31,282 nucleotides of DNA, taken from NCBI GenBank assembly GCA_039810885.1, contig JBDHXV010000033.1, positions 1 to 31,282 of the forward strand, in the 5' to 3' direction. The DNA comes from BJGO01 sp039810885 (GTDB taxonomy: Bacteria; Bacteroidota; Bacteroidia; Chitinophagales; UBA10324). Numbering within the stretch: position 1 is the stretch's first letter; every line of letters starts with the position of its first letter. Of this stretch, positions 16,533-25,330 are shown one piece after another. The notes under the pieces are model-generated. The model was not told where the DNA came from and searched no databases. It saw only the letters and a program-made list of their open reading frames with translations. A program made the position numbers and the translations under genes.

Positions 16533-16628
16533 ATGTATAAAGAAGTTAACAAGAATAAACTAAAAGCAAGTTATCGTGAGAATAGTGTTTCTTCTTTGAT
16601 TAAATTAAATGATTCACGAGCGGAATAA
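16533..16628 (+). CDS. Possible 31-residue leader peptide upstream of the TonB receptor
   Basis: An ATG-started reading frame of 31 codons (MYKEVNKNKLKASYRENSVS then SLIKLNDSRAE) ends in TAA whose last base is the first base of the TonB receptor ATG (TAATG, 1-nt overlap). It is polar, lysine- and asparagine-rich, with no signal peptide and no metal-binding Cys or His. The coupling geometry suggests translational control of the receptor, but in AT-rich DNA a frame this short can arise by chance, and I recognise no family. Evidence is limited to the position and overlap. Confidence 0.28.
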   Translation: MYKEVNKNKLKASYRENSVSSLIKLNDSRAE

Positions 16629-19048
16629 TGAAGAGAATAATACTTGTATCTATTGTGTACTTATCTATTGTTGCAGGTGCAATGGCCCAAAACTCAGGGC
16701 TGTTATCAGGTAAGATTACGGACTTGGGCACGAATGAAGCCTTAGTTGGGGCAACGGTTTATATTCCTGATTTAAAAATAGGAACGATCACTGATTCTTT
16801 AGGGTATTACCGCTTCATCAGCTTACCTAATACAAAGCTATTGATAGAAGTATCATATAGCGGCTACCAACAAATAGCACAGATGGTTGATATATCTAAG
16901 ACGGCACAATTTGATTTTAAGTTGAAAATTGCTATAACTGAATTAGGAGGAGTAGTGATAACAGGCCTATCAGTGGCTGCGGAGAGAAATCGAACTCCAA
17001 CATCAATTACCGTTATTCCACCGATCGAACTTAAACAACTGGTAGCAACAAATATAATCGATGCAGTTGCTACCCGGCCGGGCATTTCACAAATAACTAC
17101 AGGTCCGGGCATCTCCAAACCTGTGATTCGCGGATTGGGTTTTAATCGGGTTGTTGTAATACACGATGGTATAAGGCAAGAGGGTCAGCAATGGGGAGAC
17201 GAGCACGGCATTGAAGTTGATGAATATGGAGTGAACCGTGTCGAGATTCTGAAAGGAGCAGCCAGCCTAGCTTTTGGCAGTGATGCTCTAGCGGGGGTTA
17301 TTAATTTGTTGTCTGACCCTACATTACCTGATGGTGTTGTAAAGGGGCACTTTTTAATTAATTATCAAACAAATAATGGCCTAATAGGAAGTTCATCAAG
17401 CATTGGCGGAAATCAGAGAGGTCGTGTTTGGAGTATTCGACTTAGTCAAAAAAACACCCATGCCTATAAAAATAAATATGATTGTTATGTTTTTAATTCG
17501 GGATTTCAAGAAAAGGCGGCAGAGGGTTTAATAGGTTTGAACAAGTCGTGGGGATATGCGCATTTAACCTTTAGCTTATATAGCCTTTCGCCAGGTATCA
17601 TTGAGGGTATAAGAGATTCGGTATCGGGTAAATTTCTTAAACAAGTTGCATTAAGTGACACACTGGCATCTGAATCTTTAGCTACACTGCCGGATTATAT
17701 TGCCTACCGAAACTTTATTCCTTTTCAAAAGATCGATCATTTCAAAATTGTTTCTAATAACAACTTCTACTTGAGAACGGGCTCATTAAAAGCCACCCTG
17801 GGATGGCAGCAAAATTTACGGCAAGAATATACAAACATACTTTACCCGAAAGAGTATGGACTTTATCTGTTATTGAACACTCTAAACTATGATATTCGAT
17901 ATAATGTACCACTTAAAGAATATTTCGATTTTTCCGGTGGTATTAATGGAATGTTTCAGAACTCAACAAACAAAGGCTCAGAATTTTTAATCCCCGATTA
18001 TCATCTTTTTGATTTCGGTATCTATACATTAGTCAATAAATCGTGGAATAAATGGACACTAAGCGGAGGCATTCGATATGATACTCGTAATATCAACAAC
18101 AAAAATCTTTGGTTGAACCCTAACGGTGAGCGAGTTGAATTACCGGAACCCAACTCGACGCAGAAATTCAAAGCATTTCATACAAATTATGGATTTGTTT
18201 CAGCCAGTGTTGGAATGACCTTTCAAATCAATAAAACGATTTACAACAAATTGAACCTATCAAAGGGGTTTAGAGCGCCCAGTATTGCAGAAATAGCTAT
18301 AAACGGTATTCACGAAGGTACGATGCAATATATTATAGGCTCAACATTGCTTAAACCGGAGAAAAGTATTCAGTTAGACTATACCTACGGTATAAACACA
18401 GAACATATAACATTGGAGATTGATTTATTCTATACGGATATCAAGGACTATATTTATTTGGAAAAGATGAATAATGCGTTTGGCTCTGATTCTATTACAG
18501 ATGGTTATCAAACTTTTCGTTACACATCGGGCAATGCTCATTTGTATGGTGGTGAGTTTTCTATGGATTTGCATCCACACCCTTTAGATTGGCTACATTT
18601 TGAAAATAGTTTTTCTTATGTCAGGTCAATTCAAGTCAACCAACCGGACAGTATGAAATATCTTCCATTTACTCCTGCTCCTAAGCTACAATCAGAACTT
18701 AGATCAAATTTTAAAAAACTTACAAAACATTTTTCAAGTGCATATTTTAAAATAGGCATGAATTATTATTTCAGCCAAACACATTATTATAAAGCTTATG
18801 ACACAGAGACAGCTACCCCGGGGTATTGCTTAATTCATCTTGGTCTGGGTTTCGATCTTACTAATCGAAACAGAACTCGATGTTCTGTTTATGCAAGCAT
18901 TACTAATTTGACGAATGTAGCGTACCAAAGTCATTTGAGCCGCTTAAAATATTTGGGGAAGAATTATGCCAGCAATCGAACAGGCGTATTTGACCCGGGG
19001 AGAAATATCAGCCTTAAAGTGATTGTACCCATTCTCTTCAAGAAGTAA
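16628..19048 (+). CDS. TonB-dependent receptor with carboxypeptidase-regulatory-like domain
   Basis: An 806-residue outer-membrane receptor that would take up a ligand using TonB-ExbBD energy. Signal peptide residues 1-20 (AMA then Q) are followed by a CarboxypepD_reg-like domain at about 24-105 (SGKITDLGTNEALVGATVYIPDLKIGTITDS and the rest), a plug domain at about 118-235 (RPGISQITTGPGISKPVIRGLGFNRVVVIHDGIRQEGQQWGDEHGIEVDEYGVNRVEILKG) and a barrel to the end (ISLKVIVPIL). The plug region with GQQWGDEHGIEVDEYGVNRVEILKGAASLAFGSDALAGVI is typical of Bacteroidota receptors outside the SusC glycan type. It is convergent with the metal efflux operon (20-bp gap), but its ligand is not known. No SusD partner is present, and the length is normal. 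Confidence 0.93.
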   Translation: MKRIILVSIVYLSIVAGAMAQNSGLLSGKITDLGTNEALVGATVYIPDLKIGTITDSLGYYRFISLPNTKLLIEVSYSGYQQIAQMVDISKTAQFDFKLKIAITELGGVVITGLSVAAERNRTPTSITVIPPIELKQLVATNIIDAVATRPGISQITTGPGISKPVIRGLGFNRVVVIHDGIRQEGQQWGDEHGIEVDEYGVNRVEILKGAASLAFGSDALAGVINLLSDPTLPDGVVKGHFLINYQTNNGLIGSSSSIGGNQRGRVWSIRLSQKNTHAYKNKYDCYVFNSGFQEKAAEGLIGLNKSWGYAHLTFSLYSLSPGIIEGIRDSVSGKFLKQVALSDTLASESLATLPDYIAYRNFIPFQKIDHFKIVSNNNFYLRTGSLKATLGWQQNLRQEYTNILYPKEYGLYLLLNTLNYDIRYNVPLKEYFDFSGGINGMFQNSTNKGSEFLIPDYHLFDFGIYTLVNKSWNKWTLSGGIRYDTRNINNKNLWLNPNGERVELPEPNSTQKFKAFHTNYGFVSASVGMTFQINKTIYNKLNLSKGFRAPSIAEIAINGIHEGTMQYIIGSTLLKPEKSIQLDYTYGINTEHITLEIDLFYTDIKDYIYLEKMNNAFGSDSITDGYQTFRYTSGNAHLYGGEFSMDLHPHPLDWLHFENSFSYVRSIQVNQPDSMKYLPFTPAPKLQSELRSNFKKLTKHFSSAYFKIGMNYYFSQTHYYKAYDTETATPGYCLIHLGLGFDLTNRNRTRCSVYASITNLTNVAYQSHLSRLKYLGKNYASNRTGVFDPGRNISLKVIVPILFKK

Positions 19049-19067
19049 TCTTAAAACTTATCTATAA

Positions 19068-19742
19068 TTATTTACTCGAATGCCCCCAGGTGATGGTAAG
19101 GGCATAAACATAGTCAGGTTGCTTTCGACGCACTTGACGTTGTAAGAGAAAGCCGGCTTCCAGATCATTCTGTTTGTCCACTTTGTATTTAATACCTGCT
19201 AAGTATCGAGTGCGATTTAAAAAATCTTCTGCCGGTGGCCGAACTCCAAATCGCAAGTAGCCTTCGAAGTATATAAATGGACTTATTTTCTTATTGAGTT
19301 TGTATTGCAAGGAAGTCTTGTTTCTGAAGTACCAATTACCACCGATGCCGACATCGTCTTCAATATCTGATTGAAATTGCTCTCGGTTGCTCAATTTGAA
19401 CTTTCCGAATTTAACTGACTCGATAAGATTTCCATACCATTGATGGCGAGGGATCCACCCCAATTCAATATCGTTCTTCATATTAATAACATAGGCTGTA
19501 GTAATTGAGATACTCTTCGTGAGATCATAGTCGACTCCTAAATCTAGAAAAGTGTAATCTATACGAGAATAGTTATTGGTAAAACGAATTTGATACTTCG
19601 CATGTGTGTAGGCATTGCGCCATACTTTGTAGTTCCATTCATAGCCAAGCCATACTTGTGCATCGTTTGTTTGTGCATTAACACGCACGCAGGGCACGAG
19701 TATTAAAGAAATGATTACGAAGATCCATCGCTGAATATTCAC
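19068..19742 (-). CDS. DUF2490 outer-membrane beta-barrel protein
   Basis: A 224-residue protein with a signal peptide (about 1-23, VNA then Q) and alternating strands such as AQVWLGYEWNYKVWRNAYTHAKYQIRF, LDLGVDYDLTKSISITTAYV and YALTITWGHSSK. This pattern, with the W/Y-rich start and the closing aromatic strand, fits the DUF2490 family of probable outer-membrane barrels. It is the last gene of the metal efflux operon, starting 25 bp after the RND pump, so it is probably coexpressed with the pump. Its role in efflux is unknown; a porin-like or stabilising part at the outer membrane is one possibility. I see no metal-binding cluster. Confidence 0.8.
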   Translation of the reverse strand: MNIQRWIFVIISLILVPCVRVNAQTNDAQVWLGYEWNYKVWRNAYTHAKYQIRFTNNYSRIDYTFLDLGVDYDLTKSISITTAYVINMKNDIELGWIPRHQWYGNLIESVKFGKFKLSNREQFQSDIEDDVGIGGNWYFRNKTSLQYKLNKKISPFIYFEGYLRFGVRPPAEDFLNRTRYLAGIKYKVDKQNDLEAGFLLQRQVRRKQPDYVYALTITWGHSSK

Positions 19743-19767
19743 CTCGCAATATTAATCAAAGAATCGG

Positions 19768-22700
19768 TTAAGCAATTTTCGCTTTTGATTCTCTTATATG
19801 CAGGGCCTTGTGATAAATTATAGGGAATACCAGTAAGGTGAACACGGTAGCAGTAATTAACCCGCCAATAATGACCACGGCCAAAGGCTTTTGACTCTCA
19901 GAGCCAATACCGGTACTCATTGCAGCAGGTAATAAACCTATCGCAGCCATTAAGGCAGTCATAATTACCGGGCGTGTTCTGATTTTTACGGCATTCATAA
20001 TTGCACTGTTTAAATCCCCCACGATTTCTAATTGCTTATGAAATTCAGAGATGAGGATGACACCGTTTTGTACGCATATACCAAAGAGTGCAATGAATCC
20101 TACGCCTGCAGAAATACCAAAGTTTATTCCGGTAATATGTAAAGCCAATATACCGCCTATTAATGCAAAGGGCACGTTGATGAGCACATATCCGGAATCT
20201 TTTGCATTGCCGAACATGATGAACAAGAGTATAAAAATGAGGATTAGACTTATGGGCACAACCTGGGCTAATCGTCCGGTGGCGCGTACCTGATTCTCAA
20301 ATTCGCCGGTCCATCCCATACGATAGCCGTTAGGCAACTGTATATTTTTGTTTACTTTTTGTTGCGCTTCCGCAATGGTACTTCCGAGGTCACGTTCCCG
20401 CACGGAAAATTTCACACCTATAAAACGATTAGTATTGTCTCTGTATATAAAAGCCGGGCCAGTTACCTGTCTAATTGTTGCAATTTCTTTAAGGGGTATT
20501 TGCTTCCCTGTAATCGTTGGTACCATTAGCATCAAAATATCTTTCTCATCACGCCGATAATTCTTTTCAAAGCGGATACGGATATCAAACTTGCGTTCGC
20601 CTTCATATTTTGTTGTAGCCGTTTTGCCGCCAATGGCCATCTCAATCACTGCTTGCGCATCGGCCTTGGTAACACCTTGTAAAGCCATTTTTTCTTCATC
20701 GAGAATTACGCTGATTTCCGGTTGCCCGATGTTTCTTATAATTCCGACATCTTTAACTCCGGGTATGTCCTTTATTTGATTGATAACCAAAGTGGCATAC
20801 TCATCCAGTTTATCCAGGTCACTACCATAAATCTTAACGGCATTTGATGCTTTAATTCCGGCAACCGCCTCAGCCACATTATCTATTATGGGTTGTGAAT
20901 AGTTGTAAATAACGCCTTGATAATTGCTGAGTTCCTTGTCCATTTCGGCGATAATTTTCTCCATATCATATCCTTTTCTCCACTTCTCTTTTGGAACAAG
21001 GTCAACTTGAAATTGTACAAAGTAAAAGCCGTTAGGATCTGTTCCATCGTTACTTCTACCGGCTTGTGATAATACATCTTTTACTTCAGGGAATGTTCTT
21101 AATGTTTTTCGTAGTTGGCCGGTAAGTTTCACACTTTCAGGCAAGGACATGCTCATGGGAAACTCTGCTGTAACCCACAGAGCCCCTTCATTCAATTGCG
21201 GCAAAAATTCGGTTCCGAGGAACTTGGTTGATGCAATGGTCAGGATGAAACTAAGACCGGCAATGATCATGGTTGTACGTTTATTTCGGAATGTTAATGC
21301 AAAAGCATTCCCTACTAAACGATTTACATTTCTTGTTACGAAGTTGTCTTTCTCAACCACATTCTTATTGAGTAGAATAGAACATAATAAAGGAACCAAC
21401 GTGAGCGTAAAGATGAGCGCACCTAATAGAGCAAAGCCTAAGGTCCAAGCTAAAGGCGAAAACATTTTACCCTCAACCTTTTCAAAAGAGAATATAGGCA
21501 GTAATGCACTAATGATAATGAGTTTGGAAAAGAATATGGCTTTTCCCATTTGCACACCGGTAGTCTTGATTAAACCCAACTTTGCCAGCTTATTAAAACG
21601 TTCCATCCCCATTTTATGTGCCCGTTGATCGAGTGCTACAAACACACCTTCGACCATGACGACAGCACCATCTATGATGATACCGAAGTCCACGGCACCC
21701 AATGATAACAGGTTTGCACTCATGCCTTTTAACATCAACATCAAGAATGAAAACAATAATGCTAACGGGATAACTATAGCCACAATGAGTGTAGTGCGCC
21801 AGTCTGCCATAAAGAGAAACACAATGACCGTTACCAATATGATTCCTTCGGTAAGGTTATGCATCACGGTATGGGTACAGTAAGTCATCAGGTTGTCGCG
21901 GTCATAGAAAGTCTCCATTTTCACGTCAGAGGGCAAAATGGATGTATTTAATTCGGTTATTTTTTCCTTAACCCGTTTTAACACTTCGCTTGGGTTTTCA
22001 CCTTTGCGCATGACCACAATGCCTTCCACGACATCATCATTATCATTTAACCCGACTTGTCCAACACGGGGCTTGCTTGACTCTTGCACGGTAGCTACAT
22101 TTTTGACCAACACCGGGTTGTCATTAAATATATCAACTATCGTATTTTCAATATCACTCTTAGAGTCAATAAGGCCAATACCCCGAACCACAAAGGCCTG
22201 TCCGTTCTTTTCGATTACATCACCGCCAACATTCAGATTGGACTTGCTTACGGCATCATACAGTTCTAAAGGTGTTAATCCATATTGCTGTAACTTAATA
22301 GGGTTGGCGCTTATTTCATAAATCTTTTCTTGACCACCGAAGGCAACGATATCTGCAACGCCCGACACCCGTCTCAGTTCACGGTCAATTACCCAGTTCT
22401 GAATTGTTAGTAAATCACGTGTGTCGCGAACATCGCTTTTAAGAACATAGCGAAATATTTCACCGGTAGGACCATAAGGAGGTTGCACTTCCGGATCTAC
22501 GCCATCAGGCAACTGAACATTCATCAATTGATTGTTTACCTGTTGGCGAGCAAAGAAATCTTCTACATCATCTTCAAAAATGATTTTAACGACCGACAAT
22601 CCAAACATGGTCACGCTTCTAACATTGGTTTTGCGTTGCACGCTGTTCATTGCAATTTCAATGGGGGTAGTAACAAACCGTTCTACTTCTTCCGCACTGC

Positions 22701-22875
22701 GTCCATTCCATTGTGTTACAATGATAATTTGTGTATTGGTTACATCGGGAAATGCTTCAATGGGTATTTTAATAAAACTGATGACACCGGCGATGACTAA
22801 TATCAATACCCAAAAGAAAGTGAAGAATTTATTCTTCAGCGAAAAGCCGATAATATTCTTAATAAACTTGTTCAT
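19768..22875 (-). CDS. Heavy-metal efflux RND pump (CzcA/CusA family)
   Basis: A 1035-residue inner-membrane proton-driven transporter, the pump of a tripartite efflux complex. It has the HME-RND layout: a first helix (about 10-35), a large periplasmic domain, helices 2-6 from about 340, a second loop and helices 7-12 near the end. The helix-4 motif DFGIIIDGAVVMVEG (396-410, with D396, D402 and E409) fits the divalent-cation subgroups (Zn, Co, Cd, Ni) rather than the CusA Cu/Ag form GAMVDAAIVMIEN. The final N of the usual VEN is G here. It follows the adaptor by 6 bp. Length and motifs are complete, so it should be functional; the exact metal cannot be told. Confidence 0.95.
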   Translation of the reverse strand: MNKFIKNIIGFSLKNKFFTFFWVLILVIAGVISFIKIPIEAFPDVTNTQIIIVTQWNGRSAEEVERFVTTPIEIAMNSVQRKTNVRSVTMFGLSVVKIIFEDDVEDFFARQQVNNQLMNVQLPDGVDPEVQPPYGPTGEIFRYVLKSDVRDTRDLLTIQNWVIDRELRRVSGVADIVAFGGQEKIYEISANPIKLQQYGLTPLELYDAVSKSNLNVGGDVIEKNGQAFVVRGIGLIDSKSDIENTIVDIFNDNPVLVKNVATVQESSKPRVGQVGLNDNDDVVEGIVVMRKGENPSEVLKRVKEKITELNTSILPSDVKMETFYDRDNLMTYCTHTVMHNLTEGIILVTVIVFLFMADWRTTLIVAIVIPLALLFSFLMLMLKGMSANLLSLGAVDFGIIIDGAVVMVEGVFVALDQRAHKMGMERFNKLAKLGLIKTTGVQMGKAIFFSKLIIISALLPIFSFEKVEGKMFSPLAWTLGFALLGALIFTLTLVPLLCSILLNKNVVEKDNFVTRNVNRLVGNAFALTFRNKRTTMIIAGLSFILTIASTKFLGTEFLPQLNEGALWVTAEFPMSMSLPESVKLTGQLRKTLRTFPEVKDVLSQAGRSNDGTDPNGFYFVQFQVDLVPKEKWRKGYDMEKIIAEMDKELSNYQGVIYNYSQPIIDNVAEAVAGIKASNAVKIYGSDLDKLDEYATLVINQIKDIPGVKDVGIIRNIGQPEISVILDEEKMALQGVTKADAQAVIEMAIGGKTATTKYEGERKFDIRIRFEKNYRRDEKDILMLMVPTITGKQIPLKEIATIRQVTGPAFIYRDNTNRFIGVKFSVRERDLGSTIAEAQQKVNKNIQLPNGYRMGWTGEFENQVRATGRLAQVVPISLILIFILLFIMFGNAKDSGYVLINVPFALIGGILALHITGINFGISAGVGFIALFGICVQNGVILISEFHKQLEIVGDLNSAIMNAVKIRTRPVIMTALMAAIGLLPAAMSTGIGSESQKPLAVVIIGGLITATVFTLLVFPIIYHKALHIRESKAKIA

Positions 22876-22881
22876 AGCCTT

Positions 22882-24000
22882 TTAGTCGTTTAAAGCGTCG
22901 TAAACCAATAAGGCGTTATCTGAAATGACTGTTTCACCTACTTCAAGTCCGCTGTTGATATAACTGATATCGTTTAATTGACGATAGACTTGCACCTGAC
23001 GTGTTTCGATATTATGTCTGTCGTGAAATATTAGAACCCAGTATTTGCTTTTATCAAATAATACAGCCGAGGAGGGTATTGCTGTCATCGTTTTACCTTC
23101 ATTGTAATTCATACTTACGGTGCAGTTCATTTCGGGTTTAAGCTTAAAGTCAGGGTTGGGAATCTGAACGCGCACTTTCATCGAGCGTGTATCGGGGTCA
23201 ATAGCATTAAAGATTTTATCAATCTTACCGGTGTAGATGTCATTGGGGAAAGCCAGTAACTTGATATCCGCTTCATAACCTACTTTCACGGTTCCTATAT
23301 CACTTTCATTGACATTAGCTAAAGCCCACACTTCATTAATATCAGCGATAGAAAACAAGGGTTCAGTATTGTCTGAGCGTATTTGCTCGTTTTGGTTAAT
23401 CTTTTTTGTAACCACAAACCCACTGATAGGAGCCACTACGTTATAGATAGAGCCATTTCCCAAACTATAGATTTTGTAAATCTCATTAATACGGTTCAGT
23501 TCAGCTTTTGCTTTATCTAATTCTCGTTCGGCGGCAAGCACATCTTTTTCAGAATTAAGTTTTCCGGCATATAAATCTTTAGCAACCTGCAGATTTTTTT
23601 CTGCTATAGCCACATCGTTTTGTGCATCGAGGCGTTCCTTTTCATAGCTTGCAACTTCGCCACTTCTGATGCTAGCCAATACTTGTCCTTGTTTTACATA
23701 GTCGCCAAGTTCAACTTGAATACTGATTACCATACCGCCAACTATAGGATATACTTGCGCCAGTTTATTATTGTCTGCCGTTATTTTTCCGAATAATAAT
23801 AAACGGTTTTTAACCTCTTGCATGTCGGCTTTATAGAATTTGCATCGGTTCATCATGGTATCACTCAATGAGAAAGCCGTGACATTTTCTTCAAGGGGCT
23901 TTTGCTTACATGAAGTGAACAGTGTGAAAGTGCTAAGGAATAGCGCTGCTCCAAGAAGGAGGTTCCTATAACGGTAATGATGTATGAATCGTGTTTTCAT
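22882..24000 (-). CDS. Efflux RND transporter periplasmic adaptor (CusB/CzcB family), lipoprotein
   Basis: A 372-residue membrane-fusion protein that would bridge the RND pump and the outer-membrane factor. The signal peptide ends in a lipobox LFTSC (C31), so it is lipid-anchored. The biotinyl-lipoyl-like domain starts near YPIVGGMVISIQVELGDYVKQGQVLASI, the helical hairpin spans about 115-180 with a heptad pattern (ERLDAQNDVAIAEKNLQVAKDLY), and the return half is VVAPISGFVVTKKINQNEQI. A beta-barrel with LLAFPNDIYTGKIDKIF and a membrane-proximal domain follow. It lacks the N-terminal Met/His metal cluster of CusB. It starts 5 bp after the TolC-like gene and ends 6 bp before the pump. Confidence 0.95.
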   Translation of the reverse strand: MKTRFIHHYRYRNLLLGAALFLSTFTLFTSCKQKPLEENVTAFSLSDTMMNRCKFYKADMQEVKNRLLLFGKITADNNKLAQVYPIVGGMVISIQVELGDYVKQGQVLASIRSGEVASYEKERLDAQNDVAIAEKNLQVAKDLYAGKLNSEKDVLAAERELDKAKAELNRINEIYKIYSLGNGSIYNVVAPISGFVVTKKINQNEQIRSDNTEPLFSIADINEVWALANVNESDIGTVKVGYEADIKLLAFPNDIYTGKIDKIFNAIDPDTRSMKVRVQIPNPDFKLKPEMNCTVSMNYNEGKTMTAIPSSAVLFDKSKYWVLIFHDRHNIETRQVQVYRQLNDISYINSGLEVGETVISDNALLVYDALND

Positions 24001-24005
24001 TTTAT

Positions 24006-25292
24006 TTAGTATAAGTCTTTTCCTGCAAGGTTGCTTAATTCTTCGGCAGTGCTGACTAGTTGGATATTTATCCGTGCTAGTTCAGATAATACGGAACTGT
24101 ATGCTTCAAAGAAATCAACGAACTCGATGAGTGTAACGTTTCGTTTTTGAAAGTTATCGCTCATCCCTTTCATTGTTATTTCAAAGTCAGCATTATACAT
24201 ACTGTTTGCTTTCAAGTATTGTGATACGCCTTGGTTATACAGTTGATACTGATTGGAAATTTTATTATTAATTTCAGTTTCAAAGGCTTTTAAAGAATAA
24301 TCGGTGCTCTTGAGTTGAAACTGCGCTGTTTTAATATTGCCTTGATTCCTGTTCCAAAGAGGTAAGGGTATATTAACTCCGCTGCTGAATTGATGATAGA
24401 ATGCTGCACCTCGTTGATCGTATCCCCCAAAGAGGTTGACATCGGGTATGGTAAGTCTTTTTTGATAACTTAAATATTGAGTGGCAAGAATTTTATTTTG
24501 TTGAAGTATCAATAAATCAGGATTATTCTGATAAGCCGAGTTTTTTACATCTTCCATCGAAATCACTTTTATATACTTATTTATATCTTCCGGGCTAAAA
24601 ACAAATACTATGCTCTTATTTGTTTGTAATAAAGTTTGCAGTTTGGTCATACTTTCGTGATAATCGTGCAGCATTTCACTTAAAGCATTGTTTAATGTCA
24701 TATAGGTACCTTTCAAGCGAACGACATCTTTTAACGGAAGATTCCCTTTCGCTGCCTGAGCATCATAAGCATTAATAATTGAATCCAGCAATTGAAGTTG
24801 TGTTCGATAAGCGTTGATGGAGTGCTGATATTGGGCTACAGAAAACAACTCGGTGTGCATAGTGTATTTTAATTGCCTGATAAGCTGTGTAAATTCCAGT
24901 TCTGCTATGGTGACATTTGTCTTTGCCATATCTATCTCAGATTTGCGTTTGCCTCCTAATAATATCAATTGGTCAATCTGAAAAGATTTCTCGCCATCAG
25001 CGCCTATATTGAAATACTTCTTGTTATCGTGGTCATATAGATCAATTTCGCCCGTGAAAACCGGGTTAGGGTATAACTTATTTTGAAGTACCTGGGCTTT
25101 TTGCGCTTCTATATTCATCTGTGCAGCTAACAAGTAATAACTATTTGATTGAAAGATGCTATCTGCCTGACGCAGGTTAACTCTTAGCGTATCTTGAGCT
25201 TGCGTGCTGAATGAGCGAGTAAGTAAAATAAATATCAGTAAAATGATACTGTTATAATGCTGAGGTGATTTCACTCTGCAAAGCACTACCAC
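24006..25292 (-). CDS. TolC-family outer-membrane efflux protein (CusC/CzcC-like)
   Basis: The outer-membrane channel of the tripartite efflux system, with 428 residues from GTG at 25292. A signal peptide with hydrophobic core SIILLIFILLTRSF ends near STQAQ. The protein then shows two OEP-type halves: a helix in YYLLAAQMNIEAQKAQVLQNKLYPNPVF, the LILLGGKRKSEIDMAKTNV junction, and the second half with YDQRGAAFYHQFSSGVNIPLPLWNRNQGNIKTAQ, typical of CzcC-type proteins. Alternative GTG starts lie at 25286 and 25274; the last gives the cleanest signal peptide (MKSPQHYN start) and I lean toward it, so the N-terminus is uncertain. It is 38 bp after the kinase gene, with a palindrome in the gap. Confidence 0.9.
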   Translation of the reverse strand: MVVLCRVKSPQHYNSIILLIFILLTRSFSTQAQDTLRVNLRQADSIFQSNSYYLLAAQMNIEAQKAQVLQNKLYPNPVFTGEIDLYDHDNKKYFNIGADGEKSFQIDQLILLGGKRKSEIDMAKTNVTIAELEFTQLIRQLKYTMHTELFSVAQYQHSINAYRTQLQLLDSIINAYDAQAAKGNLPLKDVVRLKGTYMTLNNALSEMLHDYHESMTKLQTLLQTNKSIVFVFSPEDINKYIKVISMEDVKNSAYQNNPDLLILQQNKILATQYLSYQKRLTIPDVNLFGGYDQRGAAFYHQFSSGVNIPLPLWNRNQGNIKTAQFQLKSTDYSLKAFETEINNKISNQYQLYNQGVSQYLKANSMYNADFEITMKGMSDNFQKRNVTLIEFVDFFEAYSSVLSELARINIQLVSTAEELSNLAGKDLY

Positions 25293-25308
25293 AACGCCTT
25301 AAAGATGT

Positions 25309-25324
25309 CTTAATAATTATTAAG
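25309..25324. repeat. Perfect 16-bp palindrome between sensor kinase and efflux genes
   Basis: CTTAATAATTATTAAG is its own reverse complement over all 16 bases. It lies in the short gap between the kinase stop (25331) and the TolC-like gene. Such AT-rich dyads often bind dimeric regulators, so it could be an operator that separates pump from sensor expression, but chance is not excluded in AT-rich DNA. Confidence 0.4.
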
Positions 25325-25330
25325 TTTTAC

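Noticed and set aside
16591..16598. CTTCTTTG as a -7 element for the TonB receptor
   Set aside because: It lacks both the T and the A at the first two positions of TAnnTTTG and has no -33 TTG at 19 nt.
16485..16627. Riboswitch (cobalamin or similar) before the TonB receptor
   Set aside because: No conserved B12-box-like sequence or strong stem structure is visible; only the short coupled frame stands out.
19049..19067. Bidirectional terminator between the TonB receptor and the DUF2490 gene
   Set aside because: The 19-bp gap is AT-rich, but the only inverted match (AGTAA/TTACT) is 5 bp and far apart, without a GC stem or a T tract.
21149..21628. 159-codon plus-strand open frame inside the RND pump gene
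   Set aside because: It is antisense to a conserved, complete pump gene, has no signal or domain, and its composition is that of the reverse complement of membrane-helix codons.
22483..22885. Two overlapping plus-strand frames of 105 and 117 codons
   Set aside because: They are antisense to the N-terminal part of the RND pump and encode nothing recognisable.
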